From contig NZ_CP125296.1 in assembly GCF_030412785.1 (NCBI RefSeq), positions 682,001-746,000 of the forward strand: DNA of 64,000 nucleotides. The letters run 5' to 3'. The DNA is from Paraburkholderia sabiae. GTDB taxonomy: Bacteria; Pseudomonadota; Gammaproteobacteria; Burkholderiales; Burkholderiaceae. A program made the translations under genes and the position numbers. Below are positions 46,712 to 55,772 of the stretch, piece by piece (positions within the stretch are counted from its first letter, which is position 1; the number at the start of each line of letters is the position of its first letter). The notes under the pieces are model-generated. The model did no database searches, had not been told where the DNA came from, and saw only the letters and a program-made list of their open reading frames with translations.

Positions 46712-47731
46712 ATGCAAGTGCATACCATCGGATCGGCGTGCGAACGGGCGAACGCTCCGCGCGTTCGTGCGAAAGCCGGTCTGGTCCGCAAGCTATGGAC
46801 ATGGGGCGCGGGTCTGCTTTTCGCGCTGCTGTCCGTGCAGCCGCACGCCCAACAACTGTCGGATCACACGGTGATCGGCGGGAATGTGAAGCGGCATGCC
46901 GACGCCGTGCTTGCCGTCATGAGCTACACGACCGTGCCCGACGTCACGACCAGTTCGCTGTCCATCAATAACGGCACGACGGGCAATCCCGGCTTCGGCC
47001 AGTCGCAGCTGGGCGGCGGCTTCACGCTCAGCAGGACGTTCCCCCTGTACATGGAAGGCACGATCGCCTATAGCCGCTATGACCCGACCTTCGTCGCGAC
47101 CGACGGCTCACAGCAGCGCGACGTGCCGACGAAGTGGAACACCTTCAGCGGCACGATCGGTCTGGGTTGGGACTTTCGCATCACCGACGAACTCGTCTTC
47201 CGTCCGATCCTGAACGGCACGCTCGGACGCGTATCGAGCGATCTGAAAGTGGGGCAGTCGATCTTCAACCGCGTCACCGACAGCAATCTGCAGTTTCTCG
47301 AGAACGGCTCGCTGGACGCATACGGCTACGGCGGTTCGCTGGTGCTCGATTACGAGCACTATCGCGACAACTACGAAATCGATGCTGAATTGCGCGCGAC
47401 GGATATCTATCTGCGCAGCTTCGGCGGCTCCGAGGCCGTTCAAGGTTCGGCGACCGCGCAGCAATTGAGTCTGTGGACGCGCTGGCGTGCGCCGACGGGA
47501 TGGCACGCGCTGGACCGTCCCGTGCGCTACGTGCTGGAGCTTGCTTACTCGCATTATTTCGGCGACAGCGCAGGCGTGCTGGGCTTCAACGATCTCACGT
47601 CGGTCGGCGTCGGACTCGAACTCGACAGCAGCCGATATCCCATCGTGATTACGCGCACGCGTGCGCTCGTTCGTTATGTGTTCGGGCACAACGTGCACGG
47701 TGTGTCGTTTGGATTTGCGGTGAGTTTCTAG
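46712..47731 (+). CDS. Outer-membrane beta-barrel, solitary autotransporter-type
   Basis: The 339-residue product has a long basic N region, a signal peptide with cleavage near QPHAQQ (about residue 48), and alternating amphipathic strands to a C-terminal Phe (HGVSFGFAVSF). This looks like the solitary autotransporter beta-domain family, a stand-alone barrel without passenger. Function is unknown. GGAGG upstream supports the ATG. A perfect 18-bp palindrome follows nine bases after the stop. Confidence 0.83.
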   Translation: MQVHTIGSACERANAPRVRAKAGLVRKLWTWGAGLLFALLSVQPHAQQLSDHTVIGGNVKRHADAVLAVMSYTTVPDVTTSSLSINNGTTGNPGFGQSQLGGGFTLSRTFPLYMEGTIAYSRYDPTFVATDGSQQRDVPTKWNTFSGTIGLGWDFRITDELVFRPILNGTLGRVSSDLKVGQSIFNRVTDSNLQFLENGSLDAYGYGGSLVLDYEHYRDNYEIDAELRATDIYLRSFGGSEAVQGSATAQQLSLWTRWRAPTGWHALDRPVRYVLELAYSHYFGDSAGVLGFNDLTSVGVGLELDSSRYPIVITRTRALVRYVFGHNVHGVSFGFAVSF

Positions 47732-47739
47732 CGCGCCAT

Positions 47740-47757
47740 ATTGGACCAAGGTCCAAT
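47740..47757. promoter_or_regulatory. 18-bp palindromic operator-like site
   Basis: ATTGGACC and GGTCCAAT are exact inverted arms around a two-base AA centre. It lies 115 bases before the HTH gene at 47873 and right after the barrel gene. A degenerate version occurs at 41040-41055. The layout fits a binding site for a dimeric regulator. Confidence 0.65.
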
Positions 47758-47872
47758 GTTCGGGAGCATGCGTGAAGCCTATTCTTTAACCTGACGCATT
47801 TTTGTTCGGGATGGCGATGAAGCCAGCAGCGGATCGGTTGACCAGCGCGCTCGACATCCAGGGAAGGCTGCC

Positions 47873-48502
47873 ATGACGCGCACGATCGACATGAAGATCG
47901 TCGAGGCGCGCGAGTCGATCAGGCAAGCCGCTTACGAACTTGCCCGCAGTGGTCTTTTCGGCGGATGGCAAGAGGTATGGCGTGCGCTGCGTTCGCGTTT
48001 CAGCGTCGACCAGTTGACGGTTATCTTCGAGAGCACGCTTTGCCGGCTCGATATCGATCAGCGCTGTTATCGCGCGCGAAATCCGGAGGCAGCCGCAGGG
48101 AAAACGATCGGCGAATTGCCTGGCGTGATGCAGAGCATGTATCCGCAGAGGGCATCGGCGAGGCTTCCGGCTGTCGCGTCGAATACGCGCAGATCGGACC
48201 GGCTGGCGAGGCGAATCCAGGCGCTGCTGGCGGACGGCAGCGAGTTCACCGCAGTCGAACTCGCGCAGCGGCTCGGCATGAGCCGCAACGAAATACTCAT
48301 CGCCGCGCGCGCCATGCTCGCCGACGGAACGCTGCAGGTGGCGCGTTATGTTGCCCACGAGCACGGCGGCCGTGGAGCGCGGGTGTTCGCGAGCACGCGA
48401 ACGACAGCGAGTCGGCGCGAGGCGGCCACACCGTATGCGCCGTGGCCGGCAGCCGATCCCGTGGTGACGGGTGCATTCGACGCGATCGCGCGTCACCGGT
48501 GA
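47873..48502 (+). CDS. Probable DNA-binding protein with winged-helix-like C-terminal half
   Basis: I do not recognise a named family. The 209-residue product has an N-terminal helical part (ESIRQAAYELARSGLFGGWQEVWRALRSRF, a pattern seen in small Burkholderia proteins of unknown function) and a C-terminal half with a helix-turn-helix (FTAVELAQRLGMSRNEILIAARAML). It is likely a regulator. An AGGGAAGG site precedes the ATG. The palindrome 115 bases upstream may be its own operator. Confidence 0.7.
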   Translation: MTRTIDMKIVEARESIRQAAYELARSGLFGGWQEVWRALRSRFSVDQLTVIFESTLCRLDIDQRCYRARNPEAAAGKTIGELPGVMQSMYPQRASARLPAVASNTRRSDRLARRIQALLADGSEFTAVELAQRLGMSRNEILIAARAMLADGTLQVARYVAHEHGGRGARVFASTRTTASRREAATPYAPWPAADPVVTGAFDAIARHR

Positions 48503-48591
48503 CGGCATCGCCTGTCGTTCGCGACGGTGCCCACATTTGCAGGCCGATTGCCCACGCATTGCAGCAGACTCAACGAACGGGTGTGCAAGCC

Positions 48592-50020
48592 ATGAAAAAG
48601 CCTTCGAAGATCGAAAAAGCCGCTCCGCAGGGCAAGAGCGGCGGTGGCGCTATTACGTCGCGACAGGTGCCGCGCAGCCAGCAGTCCGAGATCGGCAATG
48701 TCGATCGCGATCCTGTCGAGCTGTTGAAGCTGAACAGCGCGGACAGAGTCGAGCGGCTCGTGCCGCTGCGCTACGGAAGAATGCTCGCGTCGCCGTTTGC
48801 GTTCTTTCGCGGCAGCGCGATCATCCAGGCACACGATCTTGCGGGCACGCCCGACTCGGGTCTCGTTTTCCAGATTTGCGGCGACTGCCATCTCGCCAAC
48901 TTCGGCGGTTTCGCGACGCCGGAACGCAGGCTGCTGTTCGACCTCAACGACTTCGACGAAACCAGCGAAGCGCCGTGGGAATGGGATATCAAACGGCTCG
49001 TTCGTCAGCTTCGTGCTGGCCGCGCGCAACCTCGGGTTCAAGGAAAAGCAGGCCGAGGAACTGGTATATGCGGTCTCGCACAGCTATCAGACGAGAATGC
49101 AGGCCTACGCCGAGATGAGCATTCTGGAAACCTGGTATGAACAGATCACACTGGAGCGCGTGCTCGCCGAATCGACGGAACCCGAGGTGCAGCGCAGAGT
49201 CCGGCGCGCGATGGAGCGTGCTGCGACGCGCACGCATGAATCGCTGTTGCCGAAGCTCACGCGGCGCGACGGCGACCGTCTGATCATCCTCGATGCGCCG
49301 CCTGCCGTCTTCCATATTCAGGGCGAGCAGACGCTCTTCAGTCCGGACGACGAGCTGTTGAAGCTGAAGAATCTGGAAGGCGCGAGAGCGGCTGCATTCA
49401 CCGAATATCTGTCGACGCTCGCACTCGATCGCCGTCGCTTGCTCGGCCATTTCACGTTTCAGGATCTGGCGTTCAAGGTGGTCGGCGTCGGCAGCGTCGG
49501 CACGCGCTGCGTGATCATGCTGATGATGGACCGGCACGGAAAGCCCCTGTTTCTCCAGTTCAAGGAAGCATCGCAATCGGTCATCGCGCGATATCGCGGA
49601 AAGCGCAAGAACGGCCATGAGGGACAACGCGTCGTCGAAGGACAGCGTCTGATGCAGGCCGCGAGCGACCCGTTCCTCGGTTGGGCAAAAGGGCCGCTGG
49701 GCAGGCACTTTTACGCGCGTCAGCTGCGCGACATGAAGCTCTCCGCGCAGATCGAACTGATGGACGCGGACCTGCTCGCGCGTTATGGCGCATTGTGCGG
49801 CTGGGTGCTGGCGCGTGCGCATGCGAAGGCGAGCGGACTCGCCGCGGAGATCAGCGAGTATTTCGGCCGCAGCGACAGGATGAGCGACGCGTTGATCGCG
49901 TATGCGACCCGGTACGCCGATCAGGTGGAGCACGACTACGACCGATTCGCCGCAGCGTGCCGGTCCGGGCAACTCGAAGCACGTACGGACGAAGATATGG
50001 CGGCGGATTTCCGCATCTAG
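48592..50020 (+). pseudogene. DUF2252 family protein, frame broken
   Basis: DUF2252 proteins resemble kinase-like or aminoglycoside-phosphotransferase-like folds of unknown role. The N-terminal part reads from ATG 48592 (RMLASPFAFFRGSAIIQAHDL, FQICGDCHLANFGGFATPE, LLFDLNDFDETSEAPWEWDIKRL) to about 49003. The family then continues in another frame with SFVLAARNLGF, and on to ADFRI at 50020. Skipping one base at about 49000-49006 joins them. The rest looks fully conserved, so a recent mutation or a sequencing error is likely. It precedes the YSC84 gene by 28 bases. Confidence 0.87.
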
Positions 50021-50048
50021 GCGTAGCAACAACACATTGGAGAAGACC

Positions 50049-50621
50049 ATGCGCAGACGAAACTTCTTACGCACCGGCGCCGCTGTGCTGACCGTGGCGG
50101 GACTCCCCACGGCGATGCAAGCCGCCGTCGCGGCCGAATCGAATGCAGCAAAGCGGCAGGAAATCGATGCCAAGGTGCACGGCACAATCGCGCGGCTCTA
50201 CGAGACGGTCAAGGGTTCGAAGGAACTCGTGTCCAAGGCGAACGGCGTGCTCGTGTTTCCGTCGGTAATCAAGGTCGGCTTCATTGCGGGCGGCGAGTAC
50301 GGCGAAGGCGCGTTGCACGTCGGCGGGAAGTCGGTGGGCTATTACAGCACGGTGTCGGGATCGTTCGGCTTGCAGGCGGGCGCGCAGTCGAAGGCCATCA
50401 TTTTCCTCTTCATGACGCACGACGCGCTGAACAGCTTCCGCAATTCCAAAGGCTGGTCGGTGGGCGGCGAAGGATCGGTTGCGCTGCTGAAGGTCGGCGC
50501 GAACGGCGAGATCGATACGGCGACGGCCACTGCGCCCATCGAAGCGATCGTGCTGACCAATGCGGGCCTGATGGGCGACGTGTCGCTTTCGGGCACCAAG
50601 GTGTCGCGCCTGAAGATCTGA
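50049..50621 (+). CDS. YSC84-family lipid-binding protein
   Basis: The 190-residue exported protein has a twin-arginine-like signal (RRRNFLRTGAAVLTVAG, cleavage near AAVA) and the YSC84/SYLF domain: VLVFPSVIKVGFIAGGEYGEGAL and SFGLQAGAQSKAIIFLFM. SYLF domains bind membrane lipids. The start at 50049 is set by TTGGAGAAG upstream. A lipoprotein gene follows after 15 bases. Confidence 0.92.
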   Translation: MRRRNFLRTGAAVLTVAGLPTAMQAAVAAESNAAKRQEIDAKVHGTIARLYETVKGSKELVSKANGVLVFPSVIKVGFIAGGEYGEGALHVGGKSVGYYSTVSGSFGLQAGAQSKAIIFLFMTHDALNSFRNSKGWSVGGEGSVALLKVGANGEIDTATATAPIEAIVLTNAGLMGDVSLSGTKVSRLKI

Positions 50622-50636
50622 AGGCAGGATCAGCTC

Positions 50637-51140
50637 ATGATGAACGGGATCACGTTCGTGATGCTGTGTGCGGCGGCGTCGTTGCTCGTGGCGTGTGCCC
50701 AACCGCATCAACAGATCGAGGCGGGCGCCGATCAGTCGACGGTGATCGCGCGCCTCGGTCCGCCGAAGGAAACCTATGAACTGCCGAACGGCGGCAAGCG
50801 GCTCATGTGGCCGACGCAGCCGATGGGCACGACCACCACGGCCGCGGATATCGATGCATCGGGCAAGGTGGTGAGCGTTCGTCAGGTGTTGCAGGACAAC
50901 GAGTTCTATCGCGCCGAGGTCAACAAGTGGACGCGCAACGATGTGCTCATCAACTTCGGCAGACCGTTCGAAACGTCGTATTTCAAGCTGATGAAACGCG
51001 AAGTCTGGTCGTACCGCTATCTGGAGAACAACGTCGACTACATGATCTTCCACTTCTATTTCGACGATCAGGGCGTCTTGCGGACGACCCAGAAACAGCC
51101 CGATCCGATGCGCGATCCGACCCGGCGCGGCAGGTTCTAG
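50637..51140 (+). CDS. Exported lipoprotein, BamE/SmpA-like fold possible
   Basis: The 167-residue product has a lipoprotein signal with Cys at about residue 20 (SLLVACAQPH). The mature part begins with a BamE-like pattern (ADQSTVIARLGPPKETYELPNGGKRLMW) seen twice (WTRNDVLINFGRPFETSYFKLMKREVWSYRY). A role in the outer membrane is inferred. It follows YSC84 closely and probably shares its transcript. Its stop is 13 bases from the convergent decarboxylase stop. Confidence 0.82.
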   Translation: MMNGITFVMLCAAASLLVACAQPHQQIEAGADQSTVIARLGPPKETYELPNGGKRLMWPTQPMGTTTTAADIDASGKVVSVRQVLQDNEFYRAEVNKWTRNDVLINFGRPFETSYFKLMKREVWSYRYLENNVDYMIFHFYFDDQGVLRTTQKQPDPMRDPTRRGRF

Positions 51141-51153
51141 TCGGCTTGCGGCG

Positions 51154-53471
51154 CTAGCGTTTCCGGATGCACGCGATGCGATACACGCCGTCTTCCACTT
51201 CGACACCGTGCGTATCGTGTGTGAAGCCGGGGAAACGCAGGTCGAACTGTTCGAGCGCTTTCAGATAGCCGAGCAAGGGGCCGTCGGCGGGACCGGCGTT
51301 CTCGCCCGGCATCAGCAGCGGAATGCCGGGCGGATACGGCACGACTGCGTTCGCCACTGTGCGGCCTTCCATCTGCGACAGATCCAGCGTCTCCACTTCG
51401 TTGTGAACCAGCAGTTCGAACGCTTCCTGCGGGCTGTAGTCGGGATGAGGCAGCGTCGAGAAACCGCGCGACATCATCTCTGTCGTCTGCAGATCGTTCA
51501 TCGCGCGGAACATCAGATCGCAGAGATCGCGCAGGCCGAGACGGCCGTATCGTTCCGGCCAGGTCGCGGGCAGTTTCGGCAACGCCTGTTCGAGGGGTAG
51601 ATTGGCGTCGTAGTCCCGCTTGAAGTCGAGCAGCGTGTTGACGAGCGTGCCCCATTTGCCCTTCGTGATGCCGATGGAGAAGAGCAGCAGGATCGTGAAA
51701 TCGGTGGTCTTTTCGACGACGATGCCATGCCGGTCGAGATACGCCGTCACGACGCACGCCGGAATGCCGACGGACAACAGCCCGCCTTGCGGCGCGACGC
51801 CCGGCGTCAGGATCGACACCTTGATCGGATCGAGCATGCAGTAGCCATCCTCGATCGCGCCGAAGCCGTGCCATGAGTCATTCGAATGCAAGACCCAGCA
51901 CGACGGATCGGTGGCGAGCAGTTCTTCATCCGCTTCATGGAAGGACGTGCGCCGTCCCGTGTGTCGATTGACCACGACCTCGGGTTGCCAGCCGTCGAAG
52001 AACCAGTCGCTTTGCTCATCGAACTGCGCGTGCAGCCTGCCGAGCATCTGCCGGAACGCGACCGCCTCGCGGATCGCATCGCCTGTGAGCGCTTCGCCGC
52101 CGGGACCGTCCATCATCGCCGCGCTGACATCGTTCGACGCGATGATCGCGTATTGCGGCGAGGTCGACGCGTGCATCATGTACGCCTCGTTGAAGCGCGC
52201 ATGTTCGATCGGGTTGCGGCCATCGCGGATATGAATGAACGACGCCTGCGACAGCGCCGCGAGCAGCTTGTGCGTGGAGTGCGTGGCGAACACGGTCGGC
52301 TTCGTTGCATCGTGGTCGGCGGGGTCGCCGTGCATCGCGAAACGGTCCCTGTACAGCGGATTGAAACGCGCGTAGCCATACCAGGCTTCGTCGAAATGCA
52401 GCCGGTCGACGCTTTCGCCCAGCAGTTCTTCGAGTCGCGTCACGTTGTAGCACAAGCCGTCGTAAGTCGAATTCGTCACGAGCGCGTGAACGGGTGTGGG
52501 CTCCACGCCGTCGCGGTTTCTCACCAGCGGGTTCTGCTCGATCAGCAGACGGATCGCCGCCGCCGTGAGCCGCTCGGGCATGATCGGCCCGATGATGCCC
52601 GAGCGGCTCACGGCGGCGGCACCAGATACGTGGGTATTGCGCCCGACATCGTCATCGCATGTTCCGACGACTTGTGGCAGTTGCGGTCGCACAACGCGAT
52701 CTGGTTGCGTGTCACGCTTGCCATCAGGATCACGCGGTTCGACATCGACGAGCCATTCGTCACGTGGTACGTGCGATGCGAGCCGAACACGCGCGCGGCA
52801 TAGCGTTCGCTCTCGCCGATCGGTCCGCTATGGTCGAGCAGCGAGCCGAGTTCGCCGACGGAAATGGAGAGATCCGAGCGGAACAACTGTTCGCCGAAGA
52901 ATTCGAAGAACGCCTGGCCGACGGACGACTTCATGAAGGCCGTGCCGCCCGTATGCCCCGGCGTATGCCACGAATACTCGAACACTTTCGAAAAGCGCGC
53001 GAGTGCGCCGAACATCGGCGGCAACACGGACTCGCGATAGCGCTCGATTGCCGCGATGATCCGTCCGGCGATAAACGACGTCGTGTCTTCCAGCATCCAG
53101 ATGAAGTCGTCGGCCTTCTGCATCGCGTCGACGGGAACCGTCGCGGCGCTCGTGCGGCTCGCGAGCAGAAAGACGGGCACGGTCGCGCTGCGCACCCGCT
53201 GTGCGTCGAGCACGCTTTGCGCCCGCTGATGCGTTTCGTCGTCTTCGAGTTCCCAGCTGAGCAGCAGACACTGGATCAGCGGATCGGAGCGGATCACGGA
53301 GACCGCATCGTCGGCCGAGGCAGCCGTCACGACGCGCACGTGCCGCTCTTTCAGTTCGGCGGCGAGCGACTGCGCGGCGCGCCCGCTTGCCGTGCGGGCG
53401 TCGAACTCGTGATGCACCAGCAGCGCTTTCATGCCGAGGCGGCGATAGACGGATTCGGTCGCGGAAGACAT
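51154..53471 (-). pseudogene. Orn/Lys/Arg decarboxylase, frame broken within an inverted repeat
   Basis: This is a PLP-dependent basic amino acid decarboxylase of fold type I. The N-terminal wing and start of the PLP domain read from ATG 53471 (through DRNCHKSSEHAMTMSGAIPTYLVP) to a stop at 52608. The remainder (GIIGPIMPERLTAAA, HFDEAWYGYARFNPLY, ATHSTHKLLAALSQ with the PLP Lys) reads in another frame to 51154. One base is missing near 52608-52622. The break lies in a 26-bp perfect inverted repeat (52556-52581 and 52595-52620). The repaired length, about 770 residues, would match the second decarboxylase. It is the last gene of the decarboxylase-antiporter set. Confidence 0.9.
52556..52620. 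repeat. Perfect 26-bp inverted repeat at the decarboxylase frame break
   Basis: 52556-52581 is the exact inverted complement of 52595-52620, with a 13-base centre that is itself nearly palindromic. Read on the gene strand, the downstream arm encodes the expected MPERLTAAA. The upstream arm replaces the usual conserved T/S-R-N-x-x-G stretch and contains the frame break. Confidence 0.92.
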
Positions 53472-53490
53472 GTGGTGTTCCCCTTGGTGC

Positions 53491-55740
53491 CTACTCGGGC
53501 ACAACGGCCATCCGATAGAAATTCTTCGTGTCTTCGTCGGGCTCGCCGAACCATTTCACGTACATCCCGCGATACGCGCCCGACAGATACATCTTGCTCA
53601 GCGCCTGATCGACGAACAGCCGCATGTCCTCGTCGTCGCGCGAGACGCCGAGCGACACGGGCACGATGGTGAAGCGGCGCTGCAGCACCAGCAGGTTGTC
53701 TGAAGCCGTACTGCGCTTGACGGCGTCCTGCAGGATCTGCCGCTCGGCGAAGAACACATTGGTTTTCCGGTCGAGCACCAGCCGCACGCCTTCTTCATAG
53801 CTCGACACACTGACGATATGTGCCGTCAGCTTGAACTCGCTGACGCGGTCGTTGAGCCAGCGTTCCGTGGGCGAGCCCTTCACGGCGGAAAACGTCTGCG
53901 CATTCAGCAGTTGCGCAGGCGATGCGCGCCAGATCGGGCCGTGCGGCTGGATGTCGCCGCTCAGCAGTTCCTTGAGACCGCGCGTTGCGTCCGTGCGCAG
54001 CAGCGCGCCGACGCCGCCCGGATAGACGGGCACCGAATAGCTGATGAACTTGCGGCCCGTGAGCGTTTCGGGGTCGCCGCACAAAACATCGATCCGGTGA
54101 TCCTGCAGCGCGCGGTAGCGCTCGTCGGCGGAAACGAGCGTCCAGTTCACCTTCAGCGCGGGAAGGCCGAGTCCGCTTTGGGTCTGATCCGCGACGCCCT
54201 GGCAAAGACCGGCGAGATAGCCGACGACGCGGCCCGCATTGTCGCGATAGATGAACGGGCTCGCCGCGTCGACGTAGCCGACGTTGATCTGGCCGCTCTG
54301 CTTGATCCGCGCCAGCGCGCCCGACAGCGCGCTACTGGTTCCCGCCGCGTGCGCCGGGCGCGGCGCCGGTGCACAGATCACCACGAAGGCGATGATGCTG
54401 GCCGCCGCGATCGCCGGCTTGCGCGCCTTGAGGCCCAGCAGCGACAGACGCGGCGCGATGAAGCCATAGATCACGTAGCCGATCGCCATCACGAGCATGC
54501 CGCCCAGCACGGCATCCTTGCCCGAGGCGTAGAGCGCGTAGATCGAATACACCATCGCGATCACGGCGACGATGCCGTTGCGCCGGTAGACGGCGGGTTC
54601 CGTGCCCGCGTCGCGCATCATCACGAACAGCGCAGACAGCGACACGATATACGGCAGCACGTTCGTGACCACGGCGAGATTGACGAGCGCCGCGAATTGC
54701 TCGGCGAGATTCGGCGAGATCGTCGACAGCGCCATCAGCGACTGCACGACGCCCATGATGATCATGCCCGGGATCGGCGCGCCGTTATGGCTCGCCTTGC
54801 TGAAAACCGACGGGAACATGTTGCTGTCGGCAGCGTCCTTGGCGGTCTGAGCCAGCGTGAACTGCCAGCCGAGCAGCGAGCCGACGCACGCCATCGCCGC
54901 GAGCGCCATCACGATCGAGCCGATCACGGGGCTGAACATATGCGCGAACGCGAGACCGAACGGTCCCGTCGATTTGGCGAGATCCGCGTTCGGGACGATG
55001 CCCTGGATCGCCGTCGTCGACAGCACGTAGATGACGGCCGCGCCGAGCGTGCCGAACAGGCATGCGAGCGGCACGTCGCGCTTCGGGTTTTCGACGGCCG
55101 ACGAGTTCTGCACCGCCGATTCCATTCCGAGGAACGCCCACAGCGTCAGCGCGATGCTGGAGCCCATGCCGTCGATCAGCCGCAGTCCCTGCGGATTCCA
55201 CGCGGCGGCGAAGAGGTCGGGCTTGAACCAGAACCATCCCGCGATCGACATGAAGCCGACGGGCAGAATCACGCCCCACACCGTGACCGAACCAATGCGC
55301 CCCGTCAGCTTCGGCCCGCCGAAGTTCGCGGCCGTGGTGATCCACAGCAGCACGATGACACCGACGCAGGTCGCCACGGGCGACGAGGTCAACACGGGGA
55401 AAAACGCGGCCAGATAGCCGAGCGCCGAACTCGCGACGGCGACGTTGGCGATCGCCAGCGAGAGAAAGTACAGGAAGAACACCTGGAAGTAGCCGGGCTT
55501 GCCATACGCGTCTTCGGCATACGCGGCCATGCCGCCCGCGCGCTGATTCAATATCCCGGCCTGCGCGAAGCCGTAGGCAATCGCCATCGAGCCCAGCGCC
55601 GTCACCACCCACGACAGCAGCGAGATCGCGCCTACTTTGGCCATATTGGTCGGCAGCATGATGATGCCCGAGCCCATCATGTTCACGGTAACGATGAACG
55701 TCAGTTGCACGACGTTCATTTTTTTCGGTTGATCAGCCAT
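53491..55740 (-). CDS. APC antiporter fused to a periplasmic substrate-binding domain
   Basis: The 749-residue protein joins two modules. Residues 1-about 440 are an APC-family basic amino acid/polyamine antiporter with the start motif GSGIIMLP (residues 24-31) and about twelve membrane helices, like PotE/CadB/ArcD. Residues about 441-466 form a final hydrophobic helix ending in PAHAAG, which looks like a signal-peptide cleavage site. Residues about 467-749 are an amino-acid-type solute-binding domain (GQINVGYVDAASPFIYRDNAGRVVGYLAGLCQGV, DVLCGDPETLTGRKFISYS). It lies between two decarboxylase genes, so it probably exchanges substrate for amine or ornithine. AAGGAG precedes the ATG at 55740. 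Confidence 0.93.
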   Translation of the reverse strand: MADQPKKMNVVQLTFIVTVNMMGSGIIMLPTNMAKVGAISLLSWVVTALGSMAIAYGFAQAGILNQRAGGMAAYAEDAYGKPGYFQVFFLYFLSLAIANVAVASSALGYLAAFFPVLTSSPVATCVGVIVLLWITTAANFGGPKLTGRIGSVTVWGVILPVGFMSIAGWFWFKPDLFAAAWNPQGLRLIDGMGSSIALTLWAFLGMESAVQNSSAVENPKRDVPLACLFGTLGAAVIYVLSTTAIQGIVPNADLAKSTGPFGLAFAHMFSPVIGSIVMALAAMACVGSLLGWQFTLAQTAKDAADSNMFPSVFSKASHNGAPIPGMIIMGVVQSLMALSTISPNLAEQFAALVNLAVVTNVLPYIVSLSALFVMMRDAGTEPAVYRRNGIVAVIAMVYSIYALYASGKDAVLGGMLVMAIGYVIYGFIAPRLSLLGLKARKPAIAAASIIAFVVICAPAPRPAHAAGTSSALSGALARIKQSGQINVGYVDAASPFIYRDNAGRVVGYLAGLCQGVADQTQSGLGLPALKVNWTLVSADERYRALQDHRIDVLCGDPETLTGRKFISYSVPVYPGGVGALLRTDATRGLKELLSGDIQPHGPIWRASPAQLLNAQTFSAVKGSPTERWLNDRVSEFKLTAHIVSVSSYEEGVRLVLDRKTNVFFAERQILQDAVKRSTASDNLLVLQRRFTIVPVSLGVSRDDEDMRLFVDQALSKMYLSGAYRGMYVKWFGEPDEDTKNFYRMAVVPE

Positions 55741-55772
55741 GACGCAACTCCTTGGTGGCTTTGCCTTGTCGC

